Below are positions 23,858-34,371 of a DNA stretch of 64,000 nucleotides, one piece after another. Each line of letters starts with the position of its first letter. Within the stretch, counting starts at the first letter, position 1. The notes under the pieces are model-generated. The model did not search any database. It had not been told where the DNA came from and was given only the letters and a program-made list of their open reading frames with translations. A program made the position numbers and the translations under genes. The stretch comes from Euryodendron excelsum (Eukaryota > Streptophyta > Magnoliopsida > Ericales > Pentaphylacaceae). The stretch covers positions 2,303,501 through 2,367,500 of the forward strand of contig CM065398.1 of the NCBI GenBank assembly GCA_033060915.1, read 5' to 3'.

Positions 23858-25975
23858 GAGAGATTCTTGGAGGTTTTCGTAGACGATTTTTTTGTGTACA
23901 AAGATACCTATGAGAGTTGTTTAGAACACCTTGACAAGGTGTTAGAAAGATATAAGGAGAGTAACCTTGTCCTAAACTGAGAAAAGTGCCACTTCTTGGT
24001 GACATATGGTATAGTGCTTAGGCACATGGTGTGTAGCAAGGGAATTGAGGTAGATAACGTCAAAGTTGAATTGATCCAGAAACTACCTACTCGCAGAACT
24101 GTGAAAGACATTCGATCTTTCCTTGGGCATGTTAGTTTCTACCGGCGATTCATAGTAGGATTTAGTGTCATCTCTCGTTTAATGTGTCATCTATTGTCAA
24201 AAGATGTTTCATTTGAATGGAAGTCTAAATGCCAAGAAACTTTAGACAAGCTTAAAGAGTTGTTGACAACTGCACCTATCATTCAGTCACCCGATTGGTC
24301 ATCATCTTTCGAGTTGATGTGTGATAGTAGTGATTATGTTGTAGGAGCAGTTTTGGGGCAAAGAGTGGACAAGAAATCCTATGTTATTTATTATGCAAGC
24401 AAAACCTTAAATCAAGCTCAATTGAACTATACCAAAACTAAAAAGGAACTTATTGCTGTTGTTTTTGCATTAGATAAATGTCGGTCGTACTTGGTGGGGT
24501 CATTAGTTATCATATATACTGACCATTTTGCACTAAAGTACTTTCTTACCAAGGTTGATGCAAAGCCACGCCTCATCCGTTGGATTCTTTTTTTTTATAA
24601 GAGTTTCACATTGAAATTTGAAACAAGAAAGGGGTAGAGAATGTAATTGTTGATCATTTGTCATGGCTTCCCACTGATGGAGAAGCCAAAGATACTCTCC
24701 CTATCAATGAGTATTTTTCAGATGAGCATCTTTTCCAAATCCAAGCACTTTTTCTATGGTTTGTTAGTATAACTAACTTTTTGGCTACTGGCAAGATACC
24801 GTCACACTAGTCTTACTTAGATAAACAAAAATTCTTCAGAAATGTGAGGTATTTTTTCTGAGATGATCCGTACTAGTTTAAGTATTATCCCGATTAGATA
24901 ATTCGTCAGTATATAGCCAACAATGAGTTTCAATCTGTCATAGAGTTCTGTCACTCTTGTGCTTGTAGTGGGCACTTTAGTTCGAAAAAGACGATTGCAA
25001 AGATTCTACAATCTGGCTTATATTGGCTCACTATGTTTCGTGATATTCACACTTTTTGCACATCCTGTGATAGGTGTCAACGACTAGAAAATTTGACTAG
25101 AAGACATATAATGCCCTTCAACCCCATTCTTACTCTTGAGATATGTGTCTAAATGGGTGGAGGTCATTGCTTTTCGTACCACTGATCACCACATTGTGGT
25201 CAAGTTCTTAAAGGAGAATATTTTTTTTTCGCTTTAGTATGCCTCGTGTTGTCATTAATAATGGTGGCACTCACTTTTGTAATAAATCCATTGGAATGTT
25301 AATGCTAAAGTATGAGGTCATTCACAAGGTTAGTACACCTTATCATCCCTAAATTAGTGGTCAAGTTGAGTTAGCTAACCGAGAGATTAAGCACATTCTT
25401 GAGAAAACTGTTAATCCTAACCGTAAGGACTAGTCCTTAAAGTTAGTGGATACACTCTGGGCTTATAGAACTGCCTATAAAACTGTGTTAGGTGCTTCTC
25501 CTTACAGGCTTGTGTATGAAAAATCATATCACATTTCAGTGAAAATTGAGCACAAAGTCTATTAGGTTATTCGCCAATTTAATGAAAACATAGATGCGGC
25601 CGGCCAAATTAGGAAGCTACAACTCAATGAACTTGAGGAACTTCGAAATGATATCTATGAGAATGTAAAGATCTCTAAGGCCAAGATGAAAACATTCCAT
25701 AACCAATACATCTTTTGTAAGTCTTTTCGTGTCTGTAAAAAAGTATTGCTTTATAATTCCCGGTTACACTTGTTTTTGACCAAATTAAAGAGTAAGTGGT
25801 CTGAACCTTATCTGGTAAGAGATGTGTTATAGCACGGAGTGGTAGAAATTGAGAATTCCAGCAATGGGAATATTTTTAAAGTTAATGGGTAAAGACTGAA
25901 GCCTTACTTGAATAACTTTGTAAGTTTGATTGAAAATGTGAATCTTATGGATCCACCATTGCTTGAATAGAAGCA
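23858..25975 (+). pseudogene. Athila-like RT end, RNase H and integrase
   Basis: The RT frame resumes with FVDDFFVYKDTYESCLEHL (about 23877), then the thumb (about 24000-24290) and RNase H (about 24300-24620, motifs CDSSDYVVGAVLG, KKELIAVVFAL and YTDHFALKYFL). Integrase has its HHCC finger at about 24950-25085 (FCHSC...CTSCDRC). A deletion then joins the post-finger linker to SKWVEVIAF at about 25150, removing the first catalytic Asp. The second reads NNGGTHFCN (about 25258), Asp to Asn. SGQVELANREIKHILEK keeps the Glu. PR-RT-RH-IN order defines Ty3/gypsy. Dead. Confidence 0.88.
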
Positions 25976-26238
25976 ACACCTAAACAGTTTATACAGTTAT
26001 TTTAGTCTATTTATTTGGTTTGGTAACTAGTTTATCTTTAGTTGGAGGGAAGGGACCTTTCTTCCCACCCATGTTTGTCTCCCACCATTTCCCTTCCATT
26101 TTCGCCTCGTGGTCGTGACTATTATCTAGTTAGGGGGAGGGTCATGTTCGTTTTTCTGTTATTTGGTTCATCATTTTCTATTATTTTGATTTTTAATTTT
26201 GTCTTTGTAACCAGCAGACGTTAAAGAACTAGATAGTT
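25976..26238 (+). other. Sequence after Athila-like pol, no gene
   Basis: Pyrimidine-rich, with one purine run AGGGGGAGGG at about 26132. The run could be a polypurine tract, but I find no LTR start after it. The 60-codon ORF at 26042-26224 has no recognisable features. Confidence 0.4.
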
Positions 26239-26634
26239 ATGGCTTTGCATATAGATGGTAGAGTGTTTGTATTTGAGTGTTGTGTTAATCTGATACTTTC
26301 ACTTAGTGTCAGTAGCGAAATAATTCGCCGTGCAAGATTGGTGAGGAGAGTTGAGCTCTAAGAGGAGCAACATCAATCTCTTACTAGTTGCAGTACTCTA
26401 GCATGTAAAAGAAGAGTAAAGAGGCTGAATAGATGTCACTGCTGTGCTAGACACACGTGTGTGAATAAACATTGCAAAGAGCACAACCGATTAATGTCAG
26501 AGAATCAGATGGTTTACTTAGATATTATTAAGGATAGAGTAAATGTTGAAGCATTGAGACATATGAGTTTCACTAGAACTATAGACTATCTTGATTTGGA
26601 TGTTAAAAGTTTAGCTCGACTTTGTCATGCTTAG
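26239..26634 (+). pseudogene. Cys/His-rich basic ORF of unknown origin, one internal stop
   Basis: From ATG 26239 the frame runs 131 codons to TAG 26632-26634, with a single TAA at codon 41 (26359-26361). The N-terminal third is hydrophobic. The centre is Arg-rich, followed by RCHCC and CVNKHC, so five Cys and two His lie within 14 residues; the rest is charged. A basic run followed by a CxxC and C-x4-C pair recalls the small nucleic-acid-binding proteins at the 3' end of carlavirus-like plant RNA genomes, though the spacing between the pairs is shorter than usual. An A tract lies 114 bp after the stop. It could equally be a late ORF of the Athila-like element. Unrecognised; real coding history is likely. 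Confidence 0.45.
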
Positions 26635-26748
26635 CCATTGTACAGTGTGTTTGTGTATTTCTTTTTATTTTATAATTACTTGTTTAATTTATCTGTTAAT
26701 ATGTTCTGCAGTATATATTTATTTTTGCAGGTTTTCAAAGTATTTTTC

Positions 26749-26783
26749 AAAAAAAAAAAAAAAAAACAACAACAACAACAAAC
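26749..26783 (+). repeat. A tract (18 A) followed by (CAA)n
   Basis: Eighteen A residues at 26749-26766 lead into four CAA units. A 3' poly(A) copied by reverse transcription would look like this. I found no matching short direct repeat on the left side of the ORF. Confidence 0.8.
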
Positions 26784-28480
26784 CATGTGAACAACAGAGG
26801 GTCATGCGAACTATACTTGGACTCTTATTGGTTTGTGTTATTCTCAAATGATACAAAGAAATTTGTCTGTTACCTTGAGATCTTACCAGAGGTTTGCATA
26901 TCTTTTACTGTTTTGCACTATCATTGGCGAAATGCAATTGTAGATTTTGAGAATTTGTTGAAAAATATTTTCATTCACCTTAGCATCATTTTTGTTTTAT
27001 TCATTATTTTTAATACAATTACAAGATTTTATCTTAGCACATAAAAAGAAACTATTTTTCATCACTTATTATCATCTTATGATAAGTTTAGTTTTTTTAC
27101 ATATTGTACAGTATCATCCTTACAAAGTAGAAATTATTCACCAAGTGAAATTTAAAATCAATCATTCCTTTTGGAGTGTTTACATTTATTCTTGATGAAT
27201 TTCCTCTACATCACTCTATCAATAGCTCCATTATATTTGTATTTGACTTGATTGTTTTAATTGCTTAAGTAATTGAATATGTTGGATTCTTATAACCTTG
27301 AGCTGTTGTGCATTTTAAAAAAATCGAGGCCATCTTTGAATCTTTGAGCCATAAATTTCTTTGTTAACATAATTCCTTTGGAATCATCTTTAAGCTTTTT
27401 TTTTTTTTTTTTTGTCTCTTACTATATATATCATTGCTAAAGTTTTGTTTCTAAATACGAAAATACAAGTATCTTCAATTGTATAAGTTGAATTGAGAAA
27501 TTGGGTGATATTTTTGTAATATAAAAAAAAAAATTTAGCAATGAAGGAAAGCAAAGAAAAAAAAAAACAAAAGAAAAAGGGTAGTACGAAAAAGAGAAGA
27601 AAAAAGAGGAAAAAAAATCCTATCTAATCGAATGAAATAGGAAAATTAAAGGTATGTATTCATTGATGAATTTATGCTTTGATTACACATATTTTGAGCC
27701 TTCTATCCTTTCTTATTCCCTACTTTATATCTCATGGCCAAGTTACAACTTGAAAAAAGTGCTCGAGAAATTGATGTGTATATTGTTTATTCATTCACTT
27801 TGTAAAAAATTTCTTTATCAGTTGCTTGTGTGATTTTAATATTGAGTATTCTTTCATGAAACTATGTCAAGTCGTCTCTTACTTTATATATTCACGTCAT
27901 TTTCTTTATGATTGTCTGTTTTGATTTTTCAATTCATTTACTCTTTTACAAAGATAATCAGTGTGAGATGCCTATGTTCTTTCTTTCTAAGAGAATATCT
28001 AGTGAGGTTGAATCAAAGCTTAAAGGATGTATTTGTAATTTTATATTGTAATACTTTGCTTATCATACAATGATCACACGCACACAAAAACCTCTCATAT
28101 GTTGTTTTAAGACATTGTCTTACTTATGTATTAACGAATAGGATGTATAGAATATGCTTGTGTTGTGATATATATAATATTTTTTCCTCATTATCCATGC
28201 TTGTAGACTACATTTTGATGTATGTGGGACCATCACTAGAAACTTTCACAAGACATCACTCGTCCACTAAAAGTAACCTAAGAGTTTAAAGGCTTGGTGT
28301 ATAGGCTAAATGCACTCATGGTTCTTACGAAAGTGGAACATAGCTTTTTATCTTTTAAATGTATTTATTTGTTTTGCTAGAGACTAGCAAAAACTCAGTT
28401 GGAAAGTGTGATTGTACTTTAAAAAAGTATAATTTCACGTTTTACATGTCTTGAGTAAATTTGAAGATAAAATAAAATAA
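26784..28480. other. AT-rich intergenic DNA, no gene seen
   Basis: Low-complexity A and T runs (for example T17 at about 27396) and short chance ORFs. No domain, terminal repeat or RNA gene recognised. Confidence 0.5.
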
Positions 28481-28489
28481 AATGAAGTA

Positions 28490-28710
28490 AGGTGATTTAT
28501 ATTATCTATATGAATATGTATATTATATATACATATATTATAATATATTTTATACTTTATATATATTATATTATATTTTATTATAATATATGTATATATA
28601 TATCATTGTGCAGGAGGGTGGCCGACAAGGAAAAGGAGGAGAAGAAAGAAATGAAAAAAGAAAGGAAGAAGGAAAGAAAAAAGGAGGGCAAGGAGAGCAG
28701 AGAGAGGGGC
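28490..28710. repeat. AT-dinucleotide-rich block followed by polypurine run
   Basis: About 28490-28605 is almost only A and T with many TATATA/ATAT runs. 28612-28710 is nearly all purine (GGAAAAGGAGG, GAAAGAAAGG). ORFs across it are low-complexity artefacts. Confidence 0.8.
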
Positions 28711-29709
28711 CAGATAATTTTTCAGTCTTTTCTCTATCGTTATTTTGTTATAATAAATTTTTTTATTTATGAAGTTATTTTTTAAGTCATGTCTTTTCAA
28801 TACTATGAGTAGCTAGCTTTATACTTGCAGCCAATTGTGAAGATTATTTGAGGATCTTGGAATATCAAAGGAGGTAATTGAGTTTTCATTATTTTATCTT
28901 TAAAATCTTACAATTCTTAGTAATTAAATTTTAGATCTTTGAGAAAACTTAAATTTTTTACTAAGTTTGATAATTTCTATGCACAAATCTTAATTTGGTA
29001 TAATTATTGCACAAATCGATGGTATGAATTTGGGATTTTAATTTTATTATTCTAGATTTAATTATTATTAAATTTTTTTCTAATATCTTAATCTTTCGAA
29101 TTAAAGGCTCAAGACGAATCTAATAATTTGAGTTATAAAACCTCCGTTGACATTTCGGGTAAATTAGGTGATCAAAACAATTAGATTCACGACTTTTTTT
29201 TTATTTAATTTAATTAAAGTCTCGTTCTACAACCAGCAATTCTCACAAATTAATCTATTTTGCTTTGGTTACCATTTTTTGTAATATTTGTCCAATTCTC
29301 ATTAGTACTTTTCAAGATAAAATTCACATAGGTTGACTTAGGTTCTAATTAAAGCCATTGTAACACTACAGTGTCTAACATAGTTTAATCGGTATCTAAT
29401 ATTTTATTATAGGTGAATTTTAGCAACTAATTTTACATATTTTGATAACTGTTTTTTGTGAAACAATTTCGATCTTACTAGATTTTATTTACTGATTCGC
29501 CGCACTTATATTTAAGTGCTAATAAATTAACATATTTTAAACGTAGTTCGTCATCATTTATATAATGTATAAATTTTACTTAGTCACGAAGAACATGATT
29601 GGGAATAAGCTGGACACTCGCTAAATAAAATAAAATAAAAAACCTTTTTCCCGATTATATGCAATTTTGTGAAATAAATTCCTCTAAATTTAAACCAATG
29701 AATTATTTA
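28711..29709. other. AT-rich intergenic DNA, nothing recognised
   Basis: No ORF with domain-like composition and no terminal repeats seen. Confidence 0.5.
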
Positions 29710-29945
29710 CCTGTTTGGAAGTTGTGGAAAAGAAAGGAGGGAAAGAGAAATGGGAGGAAAGAGAAAATGAAGGAAAAAAAAGAAAAAAAGAGAAAAAAGT
29801 TTAAAAATAATTTCTCTCTTTCTCTCTCTTCTTTTCCTCTATTTTTCTTTTATTTTGTTTTTAAAATTAAACAAAAAAAAATTTCAAACAATATTTTTTC
29901 TTTTTTTCTCTTCATTCCCCTTCTTCCCCACAATCTTCAAACAGG
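29710..29945. mobile_element. MITE-like element with long inverted ends
   Basis: CCTGTTTGGAAGTTGTGG at the left pairs with the reverse complement of CCACAATCTTCAAACAGG at the right. The inverted match continues, purine-rich, for about 60 bp. The centre is AT-rich. No clear target duplication was found, so the superfamily is open (the ends resemble hAT-type MITEs). The chance ORF through it is not a gene. Confidence 0.55.
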
Positions 29946-29965
29946 TTATATGTTGCAGAAGGAAG

Positions 29966-30006
29966 AGGAGAGAGAGAGAGAGAGAGGGGCGGCCCGGGGG
30001 GGGGGG
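29966..30006. repeat. GA microsatellite and 11-base G run
   Basis: (GA)n at about 29966-29987, then GGGGCGGCCC and an 11-G run (29996-30006), abrupt GC richness in AT-rich DNA. Confidence 0.85.
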
Positions 30007-32269
30007 TGCCACGAGTCGTCTCCCCATTAGAGATGAATATATAAATGAATATGACACACTTGCCTAGGTTCTTACACAAAACACATTACCAACAATTATT
30101 GTTGGAAGGCGAATAGAATCTGACACTCCATGTGAACCAACCTGAGCTTTGGTGTGGTCCTGGTCACATGCAATAAGCAACACATTAGTTACCATGTGGA
30201 ACCAACTAAAAGAATCTACGTGGCCTATCTCAGACTATGTGGCACCCGTCAGACTAATCCACTTGTCAATGATACATGATAATTTTGAAGAAAAACTTAC
30301 ATATGATTTCGCGTATGCATGTGTGATCAATAATTAGTAAATCCAACGGTCACCATACGTCATTAATTTTTTACAAGAATCACATAGTGAAACAAAAGTC
30401 ATTCACTTTAAAAAAAATTACACTCATTATAATTGTTATTAATATTTTTACAAGATTTTCTACAAAAATTTTTTAAAAGAAAAACATTTTCTACTACCTC
30501 ATACAATATTAGGCTTTGAATCACTCATAATTTGACAAAGTTGTGAAGCCCAATATATGTATAATAGAGAGGGGAGACATGCTATATATAAATGCATGTT
30601 CTCACTTTATTGGAAATTTTTTTCTTGATAAATTTAGTTATGTATTGGTCATCCTCTATGTTTAAAAAGTATATATTTTACATCATCAAGTGAATGGAAT
30701 TTAAATTACATCATCAAGTGGATGGAATTTAATTTAATCACTGAGGAAATTTCAAATTCGATGATTTCCATGTCCTCATGAGGCCTTTATATTTATATGA
30801 TTCGATTGAATAATAACTCTACATTTGCTTTTGAGCCATTCAGAGGCCAACTATTCTAAGGCGGAACCATCTTTAGTCCTGCTTTCAAACTTCATATATG
30901 AAAGGTTAATCCCATAGCTGGCTTCAAAAAAAATGGTATATCACTCCAAGGAGGGGTTTTTTGAAATAACACTAGGACCCCCTTATTTTAGCTGATAATA
31001 TGCTAAAATAAAAAAAATAAAAAAACCCTATGCTAACAACCTTTAAGTACGCCGATGGAAAATCCTAATATATTAGTGAAAATAGTAAAAAATACCGGAA
31101 ATATCTTTGCTAACAAGTTAATTTAGTCTTACTTATTTTTATCTATAATATGTTAGAGTTTTTTTTTTTAAACTCAAATAACTAATGTATATGATATATT
31201 GATATGTCTCCCTAGTCCCTACAGCTGTGATAGGGGAGTGTCTTTGCAATTGCCAGAAATTCATCAAATCCTTCAAAGACCAACAATTCCAAAGCAGCCA
31301 AAATAGCTGTAACTTTGCTCAAAATCTTGCATGACTAACGTAACTTTTTTAGTTCCTTATGATCTATACATGGTGGGAGCAAAATATAAAAAGTTGATAA
31401 TTTCAGTCATTTTGATCCCTTCCAAAGTACTCCCTCTCACTTGAGTTATCTTACTTATACGAGAGAATGGATTGTCGAAGAGGTCAAATAATTGTGAAAT
31501 TAATAATTTTTTTTAAATATATAAATTGTATAAATATGTATTTGTGGGTTGATATCTTTATGAACTCCAATTGTCCAAAAAAGTTAATTTAGTGATTATC
31601 TGTCACATCTTACTTAAAAAAAAAAAGGCTACATCGTTATTTTATAGTTCCGATCCAATTAATTAAATAACCCTAAGTTAAAGAGCTAATAGAAATTATG
31701 AGTATATGTATGTGCCTTCACTTTTAATGTCCATTAAAAAAATGAACATGTCAATTAGTGGGTATGAATTCGTGCCATTTGTGCACTATAAATACACGGA
31801 AGGCAACCAATGTAGGAGGTGTCGATAGTTTAAACAATAACGCTGTATTTCTCTATCCTTGTTGAAAAAAAATCTAGTAATTAGATAATATCGATTGCTT
31901 AGTATTCAATTTTATTGAATTGTGACGTGTGATGTTTTATTTTATTAGCAACATGAATTTGTAATTAATCGTGAGAATTTTTTAATAGAATAAATAATAC
32001 ATGACAAAATTTAATAAATATGAATATTGAAGATCTATTGTAGTATTAATTTTTTTTTATTTCTTACCATGTATGTATGTGTATATTTTTTTTGAAGGAT
32101 AATATAATCAATTGTGTACTTGAGAACATAATTTTTGACTTCTTAACGTGTATATTTTTTTAGAGACCAAGACAAAAAAAATTTAAACTTCTAGGAGACT
32201 AATAATTATATTTTATTCTAAATACCTAAATATCCAAGGGGTTACAAAAATTTTTTAATATTTTTGGAG
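30007..32269. other. Intergenic DNA, no gene seen
   Basis: 30120-30350 is less AT-rich, with several ACATG/CATGTGG/ACGTGG words but no ORF of note. A 27-bp near-duplicate pair lies at about 30675-30732. CACTATAAATACAC at about 31785 is a good TATA word with no ORF behind it. Confidence 0.45.
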
Positions 32270-32520
32270 GGCGTGGACCCTCCGTGGCCCCTCCGACTAT
32301 TAAAATCAATCTTTTTTGTGTTTTGGGGTGTCCAGTCCAGTCAAGTGACAGCGAGTCTACCCATTGAAATCAGAGTACGCATCACCCACCAGGAAGGTGG
32401 TCGCCGACCGTACACACGCGCCCTCTCGTGACTTTTGCCACCTCTTTGCTATCGTGCGCCGTATGCTAACCGCAACCCACCCCTTGCCTTTGTGCACACA
32501 CCGAAGCAGGTTCTCACTTG
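32270..32520. other. GC-rich island of unknown nature
   Basis: About 250 bp with many CG dinucleotides (ACCGTACACACGCGCCC, ATCGTGCGCCGTATG) inside very AT-rich DNA. No long ORF on either strand. It may be a fragment of an unrecognised element. Confidence 0.4.
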
Positions 32521-32914
32521 CTGGGTGAAATATTTGATTTTATTTAATAAGAGATTTTATTAGACTATTTAAGTGGTGAAACAAAAATAGTGTAGTATTT
32601 TAAAAATATTAAATAATTTGTCTTAAAAAAAAGACTTTTCTTGAAAGACTATAAAGAAGAAATAAATGTTTATTATGTTTGGGTTGCGGTCAAAATGCCA
32701 AACAAGGCACTCCAAGACAAAACTAACCAAACGGACTCAGAAACACTTTCTCGTGAACTTTCCCTCTCAAAAACGAAATCGAAACCTTGCAAAATAAAAG
32801 AATTATGATAGACACAAATTTCAAAAACTCTACAAAACAGGTTACAAAAGATTAAATTTTTTTTCTTTAATTATTTTGTCCAAAACATACTAGCCGCATT
32901 TTGTTTTCAAAGTA

Positions 32915-33272
32915 GGCTCTGTTTGATATCAATTTTATTTTCAGTTTTAGTTCTGTTTTTCGTGTACTCAAAATTAAAAAATTTAAAAACTGTTTGTTTT
33001 TCTTGTTCTTAGAAACAAAAAAATAAAACTATTAAAAACACTATCGTTTTCATATTCGTATGAAGATAACTTCGGAAACTCAAATGATATATTTTTAATG
33101 ATTTTCAAAACTGAGGTATTTTCTAAAATTAATTTTTTTAAAAAATAAGTTCCAAAACTAGCTTACTAAATGCGATTTCAACAAAAACAGTTTTTATAAC
33201 CAATTTACCAAACGCAATTTTGTCAAATTTTTAAAAACGTAAACAAAAATCGAAACTGCAACCAAACGTATA
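32915..33272. mobile_element. Probable MITE remnant
   Basis: GGCTCTGTTTGATATC at the left and GCAACCAAACGTAT at the right are imperfect inverted partners (CGTTTGGTTGC on the opposite strand). Both halves are rich in CAGTTTT/AAAACTG words. No clean target duplication was found. Confidence 0.4.
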
Positions 33273-33313
33273 GTGTTTTGATATTATTTATCGAGAACAT
33301 CCAATCCCAAAAC

Positions 33314-33551
33314 CATTGTTTTGAAAATTGGACCGAACCGGCCAGTTGAACAGGAAAAACTGAAAATCGAACTAAGTAACGATCCGGTTAATCCTTCAAA
33401 TCCGTTTTGGTCAAAATCCGATCAAACCCGATTAAACCAACGGTTGAACTGTGCTCCAATCATTAAAATCGGTAATTAAACCGACTGGTTCAACTTTTAA
33501 GATAAAATTTTAAATTTTAAGTATTAAAACTAATGTAAAAAAATAAAATAC

Positions 33552-33600
<49 letters not shown>

Positions 33601-33691
33601 AGTCAATAACGGTTGATGTGACGGTTGAACTAGTGACCTGTAACCCGACCTTTTTTCTCATTCGCTCAACGGTCCGATTTTCAAAACATTG
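33314..33691. mobile_element. hAT-type MITE, 378 bp, exact 8-bp TSD
   Basis: Ends CATTGTTTTGAAAATTGG and the reverse complement of CCGATTTTCAAAACATTG form terminal inverted repeats of about 23 bp. The exact 8-bp duplication CCCAAAAC flanks it at 33306-33313 and 33692-33699. Eight-base duplications are typical of hAT transposition. It has no coding capacity, so a transposase elsewhere moved it. Confidence 0.9.
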
Positions 33692-33699
33692 CCCAAAAC

Positions 33700-34371
33700 T
33701 AATTGTATCTTAGTCCAATCTTTACCAATATTTAGTCGGAATAAGATATATTGTACTATCTCTATAAAAAGTCCAGATCTCATTTGACAACTCAAATGTA
33801 AATATTTGTGAGTTTCAAGAGTTATTTATCTTATCCCCTCACTTATCGTATGAAACAAACGTGCATCAGTATTAATATGTATTAACGTCTCAAATTGTAA
33901 CAAAGTATAATGACATGTTGATCATATAACATATATCTTGTACTGAAAACATGAATAACATTTTTGGAAAATATCAAAATTGTATAGAAAGGAAACAAAG
34001 ACATACCCTTAACCAAAATAAAAAAAAAAAAAAAAAACAAAAACAAAAACAAAAACATACATAGAATTAAAGGTTGGAATATGAAGCACAGCCAAGTAAG
34101 GACAACTTAGTTTAAATATAAATATAATATATATAGATAGATATATATGTGCAATTTCCATTACACCGGTACAAAATTGGCGGAGTCGAGCGCCTAACTC
34201 TCCAATTACAGTCTCCCCACAACCACCTACGGTGAGTAACGAAATTGCTCCTTGCAAAAACATTGCACGGAATAAATATAAAGTATGGCTGATCTTATAG
34301 CACGTAACAACATAGGTATATAAATAAAAATACTAGGTACTAAAGTTATAGGACCTTGTCCAAATTGATAT
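33700..34371. other. 3' flank of PLATZ gene, no second gene
   Basis: AT-rich, with an A run at 34019-34037 and a purine (AAAAAC)n run. It presumably holds the 3' UTR and polyadenylation region of the minus-strand gene, but I see no unambiguous AATAAA on that strand. Confidence 0.45.

Noticed and set aside
28492..28785. 97-codon ORF
   Set aside because: It consists of Tyr/Ile from an AT-dinucleotide block followed by Lys/Glu from a purine run. Pure low complexity.
29659..30030. 123-codon ORF
   Set aside because: It runs across the inverted ends of a MITE, and its composition follows the purine and pyrimidine tracts.
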